Shown piece by piece: positions 23,905 to 35,757 of a stretch of 64,000 nucleotides of DNA. The DNA is from Sipunculus nudus (taxonomy: Eukaryota; Annelida; Sipuncula; Golfingiida; Sipunculidae). Made by a program: the position numbers and the translations under genes. Position 1 is the first letter of the stretch. Every line of letters begins with the position of its first letter. Location of the stretch: the NCBI GenBank assembly GCA_026874595.1, contig CM049320.1, forward strand, positions 36,616,214-36,680,213. The letters are read 5' to 3'. The notes under the pieces are model-generated. The model was not told where the DNA came from, did no database searches, and saw only the letters and a program-made list of their open reading frames with translations.

Positions 23905-24829
23905 TCACTTTAGTAGAGGAAGGATTTTCTCCCATTTTTTCAAATGGGTTTTTAATGTATTTCTGTTATTTGCTATCTTATATTCAATTTTTTCAATTTG
24001 TATTAGTTTTGTTCTAAATATATTAAACTTCAAAACCTCCTCTCCTTTTGTGTTAAAGACCACATATTTATAAATAAGCAAGATTAATTTAATCAACAAA
24101 GTCAATGGAAAATCTGCAGTCATGCCAAGCACTATTTCCCTAGAATTTACCTCCAGCAATTCAATAAGACACTCACCCGCCCATTGGTGTATTCAGCGAT
24201 ACAAAAATGTTGTATCTTTACAATACATGAATAAGTGCTCTATACTTTCTGAATATAATTTACAAAATCTGCATTGGGGTGAAGTAGTTATATTCCATTT
24301 ATACAGTTTTTGATTCACAGCAAGAATATTATTTAATATTTTGAACTGGAATTCTCGTAGTTTAGTATCTAGGGTAGTTTTATAAACAGACATATACAAA
24401 GCAGACCAATCAATAATGTTATTATGAATATACATTTCTTTTCAATATCAGCTGACCTGTTGGCACACATTGCTTTTCCTTCAAAAGTACATTATAAATA
24501 TATTTTGAAGTTAGAGTACTCACCAGTTTTTCTTCTTTTCCAATATTAACAAGACCTATTTTATCCTTCAGAGAGGAAGTTTCATTGTTTGAGCTTTTTA
24601 AAATCGAAATCCACTCTTTTGGGATTGCATGTACTATACAAAGCCACTCTAAATATATCCTGGGTGTAGTATTTTGTCCCTGAATTATTTTAATCTTCCT
24701 GTTGTGTGTAACTATGTCAAATACTCTTATATAACCTTGATTTGCCAAACCTTTATTGTATATAGAATTACCACCTATCTGAACATGTATGTTATTCCAC
24801 AAATATTGATTTAATATTAATTCAGGCAT
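23905..24829 (-). pseudogene. 5'-truncated LINE ORF2 remnant (L1/Tx1-like C-terminus)
   Basis: The minus strand encodes the C-terminal third of a non-LTR retrotransposon ORF2. The order is a connector region (24829-24422); then LREFQFKILNNILAVN followed by the Cys/His motif CRFCKLYSESIEHLFMYC (24435-24193); then the closing helix segment with KYVVFNTKG and HLKKWEKILPLLK (stop at 23905). The LREFQFKILN..CxxC..EHLFxxC arrangement is typical of L1/Tx1-clade ORF2 ends. A frameshift lies between 24422 and 24435, and a TGA (24193-24195) interrupts the same frame just after the zinc motif. Reverse transcriptase and endonuclease are absent. The copy is dead; the clade call rests on motif order only. 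Confidence 0.8.
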
Positions 24830-24904
24830 GTCGGGTCTATTACCGCGGCAAACTGTATCAGCCCAGTCATGCTGCTACATCCCCATTAAAACTTTTGGGA
24901 AAAA

Positions 24905-24935
24905 ACACCCCAGATTTTGCCAAAATCTGGGGTGT
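24905..24935. repeat. Perfect 15-bp inverted repeat, 1-nt loop
   Basis: ACACCCCAGATTTTG and its exact complement CAAAATCTGGGGTGT are separated by a single C. It lies just upstream of the LINE fragment. It could form a cruciform or mark a foldback junction; no associated gene is seen. Confidence 0.9.
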
Positions 24936-26115
24936 GCAGCATCCCTGTGAAGTCCCCCAATGCTCCTCCTTGGGGACCCTTAATGAGCTGACCAGCTGTA
25001 TTATCTGGTTATCACAGGCCACATTGACAGCTAGGGTGGAAGCTTAAAGTAGTGCTCCGTATCAGCCAAAAAGGCCTTATGAAATATAGTTCATATTTAA
25101 TTTATAAATTTCAATGATCATATACTGCACAAGACGTTTATTCACATTCCTGTCTTTACAAAGATAAATTTTAAAAATTATTTGCACAGATTCTTGCTTG
25201 ACAAAATTTCCCAGATATCTAAGTTATGTGTGTGTGTAGTAATATATAATGGGAGATACACAGGGGCTGCATGAGTTGAAGTGATTATCTGAAGTGAACA
25301 TTGTAAATGTATCAATTTTTTAAAAAAAAGAAAATAAAAGTAATTAAATTTAATGAAAGTGGTTTAAGTAGAAAATAAGCAGGAATTATATTAGTGTATT
25401 ACTACACTATGTACATACTAATTAACATAATGTAAGCATTATTTTATAAAATCCTATGTTCCTACATCTAGTCAACATCTCTGTTCGTTTTAAAGGCCTA
25501 CCTTGAAAATTTTGAAAAATATTCATCCATATTTTTATCAATTATTCAATTTTATGAAATATACAATAAGATTTATTAAATAGACTAGAGATAGCTAGAC
25601 ATATACTTTTTTATGGTGTACTGTTTATTCCAGTTTCCATTTGTTTCACGGATAAGGTTTATAACTTATTGCTTTCACTACTGCCTGCTCAACAATGTTT
25701 TTGTATGTTAACACAAGTAAAGAGCAATCATTAAAAATAAACTAAATGCACTTATTTTAAAGAAGGCAACAATCAAAACTGAATACTGGAATTATTTATG
25801 TTACCAATCTATATATTAAATATAAATATTAAAATTTTAACTCTCTCTTAAAGGGTTCCCACAGGATTGCCCTTGTTAATAACACCTCTTTAATATAAGA
25901 TTATAAGATAATAAGCTAATTGTTAAAAGATGACTGATTTTTGCATAAATTTAGTGATGCTAACTCCTGCTGTTTTTGAGATATTATATGGATTCACGTA
26001 CGGATGACAGACCCTGCCACACCATCGTATAAGCTTACAGGTTCACTAAAAAAAGAGGTCTTTTTCCAACGATGAAGCGATAGGTGTACATAAGGACAGC
26101 AGTCAAGGGATCAAC
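24936..26115. other. Unassigned AT-rich stretch
   Basis: No repeat of the named families and no exon is recognised. The first 150 bp are less AT-rich and contain CCCCAATGCTCCTCCTTGGG, a small imperfect inverted repeat. The rest is AT-rich and looks like intron or spacer. Confidence 0.5.
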
Positions 26116-26119
26116 AAAC

Positions 26120-26173
26120 CTTCTGCGGTATCGCTGGTAGGATCTGTCATGTTCTGATTCTGGTCACTTCCAC
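26120..26173 (-). CDS. Candidate 54-bp phase-1 exon (polar segment)
   Basis: On the minus strand an ATTATTTTGCAG acceptor precedes 54 bp ending at GAAG|GTTTGT. The phase-1 reading (2 + 17 codons + 1) is open and encodes GSDQNQNMTDPTSDTAE, an acidic, Ser/Thr/Asn-rich stretch suited to a stalk or cytoplasmic tail. NMT is a possible N-glycosylation site. The entry and exit phases equal those of the lectin exons at 58.6-62.1 kb. The acceptor is good and the donor weak. It could belong to the same long gene, a paralogue, or be chance. Confidence 0.35.
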
Positions 26174-26479
26174 CTGCAAAATAATGAAGCAACTGAAATT
26201 ATCATAATGGACAGAATTACACTTCATCCACTCTCAATATCAAAAGCAACAGCAGCATCACAAGACATATTTGTGATTATCAATTGGCAGAATTGGTATT
26301 TGAATTTGAAAAGATCCTTGACATATTGGTGTTTATTTCTTTCTCCTCTCGTAGTAACAGACCAAGCTAAGTTTTTAGGCTGGGTGTGACAACCCCGATG
26401 AGGGTAAAGAATTTCTTACCAGTCAAATGACTGTTTGTCATGTGTTGTTAAAACAAGATCTGAGTATATTTTATAAAAA

Positions 26480-26995
26480 ACAAGGGATCCATGGGTCATG
26501 ATGTTCAGCCGACTGACATGTTGACAATATGTCCTTGCACAGGCAACTAATTAAGATAATGTCCAGCCTTTCCTGAGTAATCTGGCAATTTGTGTGTATT
26601 TTGCATTATTTCTGGGGTGCTAAAACATACCCCAAAACTCTTGGAATATAGGTCAGAGTGACCAAATTTCAGTTTCTGGGGAGAACTTCTGAGGAACTCT
26701 CAGGATGTCAAGTAAGAAATTTCTGGGCCAAATGGTTATGATTTGTGCCCTACTTTGGTATCAAATTTTCATTCTGAGGGGTGCTTATAAGCATCATAGC
26801 TCAAAAATATGGGTAACAAGGGCCTATTTCATGTTTACAAGGGGACTTCTCATGGACCTCCCTTGATTTAAAGTAAGAAGATTCCAGGTCCAATGGTTAT
26901 GATTTGAGCCCTGCTTTGGCTCAAAAACAGAGAAAAACAAGGGACCCATGGGTCACGGCACTCAGCTGTTAAATATGATAAAAAATATGATTTGG
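26480..26995 (+). repeat. F1 copies: one short copy followed by a second head
   Basis: A head at 26480 (ACAAGGGATCCATGGGTCAT) is followed by shortened monomers containing TTATGATTTGTGCCCTAC. A new head starts at 26937 (ACAAGGGACCCATGGGTCAC). The first copy lacks the GACGGAC zone and hairpin tail, so the two heads mark a head-to-tail junction or an internal deletion. Confidence 0.7.
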
Positions 26996-26999
26996 GAAA

Positions 27000-28015
27000 G
27001 AGGCACATGCTTGTTTTGTGTGGTAATAAATATAAGCTTTATTGTGAGTTGTTGGTGTTTAGCTTATGTATGATTCTGAAAGTATCTTTGGAGACAGGGA
27101 AGAGGATGATTTCATTTATTTTAATTATTAACAAATGGAGTGCTACTGTCACACAGATTTTGACTTGGCCATATAACTTATAAGCAGCACATATTATAAA
27201 AGAGTTTAACTATTTATTAAAATTTAATAACAAATACTGTGGCAATATAATTTTTATTTAAAAAAAAATAAGAAAATCATGATTTTTTAAAATAAAATAT
27301 AACTGAAATGATTATTGAAATAATATTAAAGAATATATTCGTGAATGCATTCATGAATACATTTTGAAAGTATCTGCACTGGTATTCAAATACTTTCATT
27401 TTAACCTGAATTCCCATTCTTATGCAATAAATTTTTTTTAATGCAGTACACATTCATATTCGTATTCAAATACATTTGCAAAGCATTCGCACCATGTCTA
27501 GTATTTATTTAGTTTTAGCCAAACAAAGATGTTGAGAATCCAGAATATACAAAATTCACAAATTTAAATAATGATAATAAGTACCTGGTTTTATGGCTTT
27601 TATTTATATTAAAAAAAAAAAATGTAATATATTTACTTTGGACTACTTTCACATCAATCTACACACTAGACACAGTAAGAATCTAGATTAATATTATCAA
27701 CTGCATCTGTGTCTATCATTAATTTCCTTCATATGATCCATAATGATTAGTAATGAATAATATGATTTATTTTTTTTTATCATTAAAATTTCACTGAAAA
27801 ATACTATAGGTGACTGCATGGTGTTATTTGGAATAACATTGACATTGACATTCTATCCATCCATACAAGATTCTTACATCATCAGTAACTGCAAGTTAAT
27901 TTTCTGTTACTCATCAACTAACAAATTCCTTTTCTATTATTTTTTTTAATTTGTTATAAAAAACCAATACAACATTATTTATTTATTGTTTTGTTATGTT
28001 GTTTTTCAAAACAAC
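27000..28015. other. AT-rich stretch, nothing recognised
   Basis: Very AT-rich with long A and T runs. GTGAATGCATTCATGAATAC near 27340 is locally palindromic. No exon or named repeat is seen. Confidence 0.55.
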
Positions 28016-28019
28016 TACT

Positions 28020-29612
28020 AGATGAGTTGGGTTGGACACCTGGATCAACTGTGGCTGGGCATTAGCTGCCTGGCTGCCCCAGTGTATGCTTCGCTCAAGC
28101 ATGCATAATCTGATGAAAGGTCAACAAGGTCAATTTACAGATGACTGAAGAGGGGCTGGATTAAGCCTGGGTCTGACATGGTCTCATATAAACATTAATA
28201 AAAGTTACAATATTTGGCCAATTTCTTTCAGCTTTCTCAACTACAAAGATGAAATCCTTATGTGTGCATGATATGAAAATTATATCAACAGTGCTCTCAG
28301 GAAACAAACGTGCCATGGTCAAAGTTGGGCAAAATTTAAGGTACTAATTTTATATTTGTACTAATAACTTATAAAATTTGAAAAATTCACGACTAATTTT
28401 TGGTATTCAATTGAATCTTGATTAAATAATGTTACATCCCTGACAAAAAATCTCTATCTTCAGCAATCCTCTTGTTAAGGGAGTAAATATATTTCTTGAT
28501 TTTTTAAAAAGTGCATTATGTTATGGCCCATAACTTAAAACAATTACGCAATACTGACATCATTTCTGGCATGTGCATAGCGAATGTATAGAAAAATATG
28601 TATATCATATATGATCAAAGTCAGATCAGTGGTTTTGATATTAGGCAGTCTTACAGTGTAACAATGGGTTTTTAATGGAAAAATGAAGTTTTTCCTTAAT
28701 ATTTTGAAGGAATTAAGCCCTAGTGATAAAATTCTTGGCATGGTAGGGGATTTTGGAGACATCTAACTGTATGCTAAATTTAAGGAACTTAGAGCTGAAG
28801 CTGGGGATCTGAGCTCTAGCAAACTGCATAACACTAGCTTGATGTAAACTTGATGTGACATGGTGCTTGAAAACTTGAATAAAATCTACAGTTTTTGATC
28901 AACTGGTTTCAAATTTTTGGTGTTAACAGACAAAATGCTATCAAAAACATGCTGTGAAAATTAAATCCACAGTACTTACAGGAAAAAAACGTGCCATGGT
29001 CAAACTTGGGCAAAATTTAAGGTACCAATTTTATATTTTTGCCAATATTTAAAATAAATTAACAGATTTTGATCTAATTTTTGGTATACAATTAAATTTT
29101 GATCAATTAAAGTTGTATTACTGAAAAAAAGTCCCTACCTTTAACATTTTTGGTCTTAAGTGACCAAATATCTTTCCTGATTTTTTTACAAAGTCCATTA
29201 CATTTGGGCCCATAACTTTTTTAAATTAAATAATACTGACTTTATTTCTGGCATGTACATAGGAAATATATAGAGGAATATTTATGGTAAATATGAAGAA
29301 AACCAGATGAGTGGTTTTGATATTAGGCAGTCCTGAAGTGTGAAAATAGATTTCTAAAAAAAAATTGAGGTTTTTCCTTAATATCTCGAAGGAACGAAGT
29401 CCTATTGACCAAATTTTTGACATGGCAGGAGATTTTTGGGACATCTAACTGTATGGCAAATTTCAGATTTGTAGGTCCAATGGTGTCAAAACTTGCCCAT
29501 CTTATGGATGGACATCCGGACAGACGGACGGACGGCATGACAGACGGATGGATGATGGACAATGGACCACGACTATAGCTCAGATGACTTATAAGTCAGC
29601 TGAGCTAAAAAT
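28020..29612 (+). repeat. F2 dispersed repeat, dimer of ~683-bp units
   Basis: GCCATGGTCAAAGTTGGGCA (28311) and GCCATGGTCAAACTTGGGCA (28993) mark units 682 bp apart, the same offset as in the copy at 20-21.5 kb. The copy ends with ACGGACGGACGGCATGACAG (~29525) and TAAGTCAGCTGAGCTAAAAA (~29610). Confidence 0.85.
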
Positions 29613-30290
29613 AGTAAAAAAAAAATACAGGTGGCGCCATCAGTCTGCAGAAACTAATGAAACATTCCATGACAACTATCCATGCAAAGAATATGCATTA
29701 GTTGTTAAGAAACTTGAGCTTTTGTATCAAATTTTTCATTATTCGGGTGGGGGGGGGGGGACTTCGTAGCCCAATAGCTTAAAGAATATGGGTAACAGAG
29801 ACCTTATACAAGGTTTCCAGGGAGACTTCTCATGGACCTCCCTGGATTTAAAGTAAGAAGATTCCAGGTCCAACGGTTATGATTTGAGCCCTGCTTTGGC
29901 TCAAAAACAGAGATAAAGAAAAGTAAAAAAAAATACAGGTGGCGCCATCAGTCAGCAGAAACTAATGAAAAATTCCATGACAAATATCCATGCAAAGAAT
30001 CATGCATGGTGATCAATGCATTAGTTGTTAAGATACTTGAGCTTTTGTATCAAATTTTTCATTATTTGGAGGGGGGGGGGGGGTACTTCATAGCCCAATA
30101 ACTTAAAGAATATGGGTAACAGAGACCTTATTCCAGGTTTCCATGGAGACTTTTCATGGACCTCTCTGGATGTAAAGTTAGAAGATTCCAGGTCAAGCGG
30201 TTACAATTTGTGCCCTGTTAACAGATGACCGCATCTTTAAAGGTCTCTTAATGGAGAAACAAGGGACCCATGGGTCACATCGCTCAGCTG
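29613..30290 (+). repeat. F1 monomers (two units) followed by an F1 head
   Basis: Two units beginning ACAGGTGGCGCCATCAGTC lie ~307 bp apart, each containing a poly-G tract (29749-29760; 30071-30082) at the CATTATT(C)GG position. A new head, ACAAGGGACCCATGGGTCAC, follows at 30255. No tail separates them. Confidence 0.75.
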
Positions 30291-30926
30291 AATTTTGGGA
30301 AAAATATTAGTAACTGCAAAATATTTTTATTTCTTTTGGTTTTTCATGTATATTATCATTAGAAAAGCTATTAGAAAATGACCCTGCTAAAATGAAACTC
30401 TGTAAATTATAGAATAATGGACATAAGCAAAAACATTTAGTGATGCACCAAGGGAACAAATAGGCCTACGGTCAGTGTTATATAAAAGTAACATTTCATA
30501 AACAAATAATGTGTGAAGGTAATTAAGTTTTCAAAAGTTAAGTAAATGGCCATGCGAGTTAAAAATTAAACCCACAAAGTTTGACCAATATTCTCAATTT
30601 TAATACTAAGTTAACAGTGTTATTCCGACTAGGCCCAACCAACTTTAAGAGATATGAATGAAATGCTACAAAGTATTTATATCTTCTTAAATCTTGTCAG
30701 TTAGCACTTATATTAGATCCTAATTTTTTATCACATTTGAATATTAGGATTAAATTCCTGAATTTTTTCTTTCTTTAAAAAAATCAAAATTGTCCAAGTC
30801 TCATCAAAAAGAATTTATTTCGAGTAAAAAATGATGTCATATCAACATTCATATTCAGTGTCAAGTGTGGCTGTTCTAAAAAAAATGCGGAAGTGCATAC
30901 CCGCTAAGTAAAAGTCTTGTACTCAC
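30291..30926. other. AT-rich stretch, nothing recognised
   Basis: No named repeat. It lies directly downstream (minus sense) of the candidate exon at 30927-30974 and would be intron. Confidence 0.5.
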
Positions 30927-30974
30927 CAATTATGACCACTGTAGCACTGACATGAATATCTTCACGAGGTGACC
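30927..30974 (-). CDS. Candidate 48-bp phase-1 exon
   Basis: On the minus strand a TTTATATTTTAG acceptor precedes 48 bp ending at ATTG|GTGAGT, an excellent donor. Phase 1 (2 + 15 codons + 1) is open and encodes SPREDIHVSATVVII: a charged start and a hydrophobic end, as expected before a membrane helix or in a short tail. Both borders match the phase of the lectin exons. If followed by a codon-completing exon like that at 53370-53417, a full helix would result, but the genomic order is wrong for direct joining in one gene, which hints at paralogous genes. No sequence similarity search could be made. Confidence 0.4.
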
Positions 30975-32175
30975 CTAAAATATAAAATGTATCTTTTCTA
31001 TGGATTCTGCAAATTTGAATGGCATGACAAAAGAGCACACAACTTAAAATTTGTTTATGGGAAAATGATATCCCAAAAGCGGAAGACTTGCCTGCACAAT
31101 GTTTTTATCTAACTTATTTATTATATATATATATTGATCACAATTGGTATTCAAAATAAGTAACTAACAAAGCTCCCTCCTATTACAATATGCTAAGTTG
31201 ATGTTAAATAAAAAGTGAATGAGATATTATGGAATATATATACCATGTATGCATTTAGACCTATTCAACAAATAATCCAGCTTGCATATGCCTTACATCA
31301 GAGCTCAGTTCTACTAATATATCCATGAACGAAAACATTTTGGCAACTTTGATCTAGTTTGAATTATTTGCACTCAAACAACTTAAAGGTCGAATCCAAA
31401 TTTTTATCATAAATATGAGCTGTGTACTTGCAAAAATTATGCAATATTATGCTAATAAACTAGGGCCAATTTTTACAAGACCTTTCGGGAACAATTACAT
31501 TGTCATATAAAAATGACGGATGTATCAAGGGATTTCATGTTCTAAACTTGCCTAATCCGCATCATGTCAACCTGAATCAGGATTAGGCAGAATTTGGACC
31601 AGCTTTAGTCTGGTTTGACACCAACACACAAACAAATATGCATATGTTTCGAGTAACCATTTTGTTCAACATCTCTCAGTTGAATTACTACATTTATAGT
31701 CTTATGCGGGATCTCAGCCAGTGATTACAATCAACTCATCAATCACTGGTTAAGGATGAATGATTCTTTATCTCCAGTTTCTTAAACATCTTATGCAAGA
31801 TTCCAAATATCCTCAGGATATATTTTTATGTATAAACTGTTGCAGATAAAGTGTACAGAACTGAAAATTGCCTGATTTTCCATAGGTTTTTTTTAAATCA
31901 TATTCATGCTATAATTTTACTAGCGTCTGGGAAATTTAACCTAAACAGTACACTCAAAACGGTGTGGAGGGATCTCTGGAGCTGTTTAAAAAATTGTGAA
32001 CACTGACTGTCCAAATATCCGATACGTCAGTAAGAATTTATTAGTATTGTGAGAGTTTACAATTTTGGTTACTTATTGAACACTCATGCAGCATCATACT
32101 TTGCCAAGAAGGATATACCCACCTTTCCAAGGGTTAGAAAGAAGTCAATGCTTGACGTAAAAACGATCATGAACC
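30975..32175. other. Unassigned stretch
   Basis: AT-rich, no named repeat, no well-bounded exon. A few acceptor-like sites (for example minus strand near 31093) lack a matching donor. Confidence 0.5.
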
Positions 32176-32179
32176 TATC

Positions 32180-32760
32180 ATTAAAACGCCTGCCACACAA
32201 ACACATTTTTAAAGACCCAACAGCCGATCCGGCGGATCGGGTCGCATGCGCAGTGCGCGTCTACCTAATATGGTAATAGAGGCGGAGCGACATGGTGTTT
32301 GGCAACATTATTAAGCACGTGTACTTGCGTGAGCTCGGCAGATTACTGCAGTGCAGGATTATATAAACAGCAATTGACGAGAAATGTATCCTCGTTAAAC
32401 GTAATAAACCATCAATTATGATTTTCTAAACGCTGCTCGAAGTGTAAGAACTGCGATTTCCCTTTGGATTATGGGATTACGTCAGCCTTCCGGTTTGACA
32501 TGACCTCGAAACGCGAGCACATGTTGACACTGGGTTACTAGCGGCCGCATGGCCAATCTAGTGATGTACGCACTAGTTCTTTAACATGTGTGTTTGTAGG
32601 AATTTATAAAATGATGAACCAAGTGAACAAGGTAGGCGCGTGTTAGTGGTCATTACAGAAATTCACTTAAATATGTGTCACATACTGTAATTACAGTCCA
32701 CGCGTGATAGTGGAAAAACGAACATGGCCACCGGCAGTGAAAATATGGACAAGACCGGCA
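32180..32760. promoter_or_regulatory. CpG-rich island, possible promoter
   Basis: GC and CpG content rise sharply by eye compared with both flanks. The island includes GGATCGGGTCGCATGCGCAG, containing a GCATGCGCA core like an NRF-1 site. A TATATAAA lies at 32360-32367 on the plus strand. No repeat family covers it. A plus-strand ATG at ~32725 opens a 28-codon frame (MATGSENMDKTGRGIDLL..) without a following exon that I can identify. Direction is undecided. Confidence 0.35.
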
Positions 32761-35205
32761 GGGGCATCGACCTACTTTCGTACTGTTTTATTACCGCGCT
32801 TTATATGTAGTTTTGAAGACGCTGGCACATTGAAAGTTTTGCATGAAATGTATATCAGCATGACGGTATAAACGTTAGTTATTATAAGACATGTTTTTAC
32901 TGCACTTGAGGGGTTTGCTGAAACAAGACTTCGTTTGGAAGCAAGCCATGTGCATGATGACAGATGTGGTATCGAAGATTCCGAGTGTTTTGTCATCCAA
33001 ATAATTTTTGAGAGCAAATATTTAATAAGACTGATAAAGTTCAATTTACACATTATTGTCTCCATAGAGATTTTAAATAGCCTGATTTGGATTTTTAGAT
33101 TACCGACCACATGTAAGCCAACTTCTTCATTCACGAAATATCCCCATTTTTTACCAAATACAGAAATTGGATATGTGTCGTTGCAACTTTGCATGGGCAT
33201 AAATGAATAAAAATTTACAGAATATGAGTATTTTTATTTTCAGCAATTTTGTTGACATTGTTACATTGCGGTTTTGGTATGTAACAATGTAACACTACAG
33301 AGGTTCAACGCGTGCATGCACATACAGATGAAAGTTGGTTATGACGAGCAGTAGGCCTATTATATGATCAAAATTACAATTACTTTCCATGAGGCAATTC
33401 TATATTAGAGGAGGCTTTTTAAAGGTTCAAAACTGAAATTGGATTGTTTTGAGTCTGGGTGAGGAAACCTCTGCCCCCCCCCCCCCCCCCCAAAAAAAAA
33501 AAAACTAAGTTTGGAATTCAGGATATATACATGTATATGTATATTAACATACATGTATACCTACGTGAATGTATCAATCAGTGTGTGCTAAGAAATACGA
33601 GGAAAATTGTTTATAGTGCCATATGTGTCCACCAAATAAGACCGATGCAGGTATATTTTATAGCTGTCATTGTGGACATCTATGTTTTCATAAAATGGTG
33701 AAGCCCATCGTTAAACTAGCAATTTTGCATATACAAAATATACATCTTTAAGCAATGCAAAAAATAAAAATATTAATTAAGGTGGATAATTATGTAAACC
33801 TTAATTTTATTATTTAAATAAAAAAATATTAAATATTTGCGTCATAATTTATAATATTACCACAATATTCGGCACACACACATACTTACCGATACATGTA
33901 TACATGACCCATTCTTTATTCAGCATACCTGATTCACATATATAAGACCACATACATTTTGAAAAAAATAGGCCTATCTTAAACTATAAATCTGATTAAT
34001 ACAGATCCTTATGAGATTGGTCAAACATGAAATGTTGTTTAAATTCTGAGGCCGCAAATTCATTTATTAATCATCAGATGTACAGTCTCAATGGCGTGAA
34101 ATTGTTGAATTTACCCTTGTCGTGAAATCAACTGATAGGTGACCCGATCCTGACAGCTGGGAAAAAAATACCAATAGCATTCTTCACATGGTTGGTATAA
34201 GGCGAGGGACTAGAAAATTTATTCACTGAACATGTCTAGTGTGACTGTAGTAGTGTCCATTATTTAATGACCATGCGGACGCCATACACTATATAACACA
34301 GAGAAAATTGAGATAACTATTTAGAATAAGTTATTTAAGTTATATTTATATGTGTGTGGCGATAAATTTGTTTTGTTACAGATAACATAAACATATATTG
34401 TGAAATTATTTAAAATATGAATATTATCTAATTGTTAAGTCGACAGCGTCATTCAGATTTGTGTGCTTTCTGCAATAAATTATGGTAATCCTGAATTTAA
34501 AATATATTTCATGACTGTTTTTGATGAAATACTAAATAAAAATATTTCCAGGCTATCATCTTTAGGTGTTCATAATATCAGCAGTCGTCCTTCAGTTGAA
34601 TTTATAATTAAACAGATATATGCCCCAATGAGGTGTTTCAAGAGTAGAAACAATTCAGTTCATTGGAAGAAGAGGTTGAATGTAACGACACTAATTCCAC
34701 TATGTTTTGTGGAGGCAAAACACCAGGCAACGCCCATTAAAACACGTGCAGTCTGTTATTGTTTACGTTGGGGTGTCATGTCACGTGACCCCCCAACTGC
34801 CATTTCAAACCTATGCAATCTGACAGTCCGCCTCGGCACTAGTACTGGGAATATAAAAAAAATACTTGATTTTATCACATTTTAAAAATGAGAATAATAA
34901 TATTTGATGCATCAATAAGGCATACGTTTTGTCTGAGAGAGAAACTCGCTCGACCAAATTAAAATTATCCAGTCTTTCCCAGCCGGGGGCGATCGGTGAT
35001 CGTCACTGACAGCTGGCCGGCTGGTGAGCAACATCGTCAGATATTGGAGAAAATATATAACGTATGATCATTTTAATGGTCACATTTGATGTCTTGAGTT
35101 AAAATGCGTATGTCAGACAAATATTTTACTGCATAATGGCCTAGAATTCAAGCATGGTGACTTTTTTCATGATTTTGGGCGATGTGTCTTGACAGATATT
35201 TAAAT
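32761..35205. other. Unassigned stretch before the Mutator-like element
   Basis: No named repeat. A poly-C/poly-A block lies at 33474-33504. A weak minus-strand exon candidate (33890-33928) is discussed as a finding. A 140-codon plus-strand frame at 34463-34885 shows no domain. The rest is AT-rich. Confidence 0.5.
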
Positions 35206-35214
35206 TTCAATGAC

Positions 35215-35586
35215 GGGTGTATCTAAAACCCGGAGATCTCCGGCCGGAGATCAAAATAAAACCCGGAGATCGCGATATCTTAATTAATAAGGCAGCAATT
35301 CGTATTAAACGTTCCCCTTGACACTTCTAAATGAAATCCGCATCGAATATGATACTTAATTTGCAAGTGCACAAAGTATTTATTCAGTTATCCACGGAAA
35401 CTTCGAGCGGAGACGACCCGGAGATCGTCCGGAGACCGCCATCTTGCCCGGAGATCCGCCAATGAGTGCTTCCACTGATTCCCACTCCCAACAACAGATG
35501 CCGCCACATACATGTCTTAATTCCCCGCTCTGATATGTGATATCGTTTACGAGTCTAATCGATTGGAACTGTCACTAAAATATGTA
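35215..35586 (+). repeat. Left terminal inverted repeat of the MULE
   Basis: Pairs with 38671-39036 over almost the whole length. The outer 55 bp contain two CCCGGAGATC blocks around a CCGGCCGGAGATC palindrome. A second cluster of CCGGAGA motifs lies at 35415-35455 (for example GACCCGGAGATCGTCCGGAG). Repeated CGGAGATC boxes could be transposase-binding sites (inference). Confidence 0.9.
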
Positions 35587-35688
35587 TTGCTTCTAACTGG
35601 AATGTATAAATTTTATTTTCCGATATTAACGATATTAAATAAAATGATGATAATATATTGATATGTAATTGATATGTTTTTTATACGA

Positions 35689-35691
<3 letters not shown>

Positions 35692-35752
<61 letters not shown>
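35692..35752. repeat. (TA)n microsatellite inside the MULE
   Basis: About 30 uninterrupted TA dinucleotides immediately inside the left inverted repeat zone. Confidence 0.95.

Positions 35753-35757
<5 letters not shown>

Noticed and set aside
26421-26460. 40-bp splice-like segment before a GTAAGA donor
   Set aside because: Its length leaves phase 2, which gives a stop when joined to the next candidate exon at 26173.
32772-33200. 142-codon minus-strand frame next to the CpG island
   Set aside because: No domain or membrane pattern; a shorter frame overlaps on the other strand. Not enough to call a gene.
34463-34885. 140-codon plus-strand open frame
   Set aside because: Begins with a TTG, shows no domain, membrane segment or splice context, and composition drifts along its length. 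It is probably chance.
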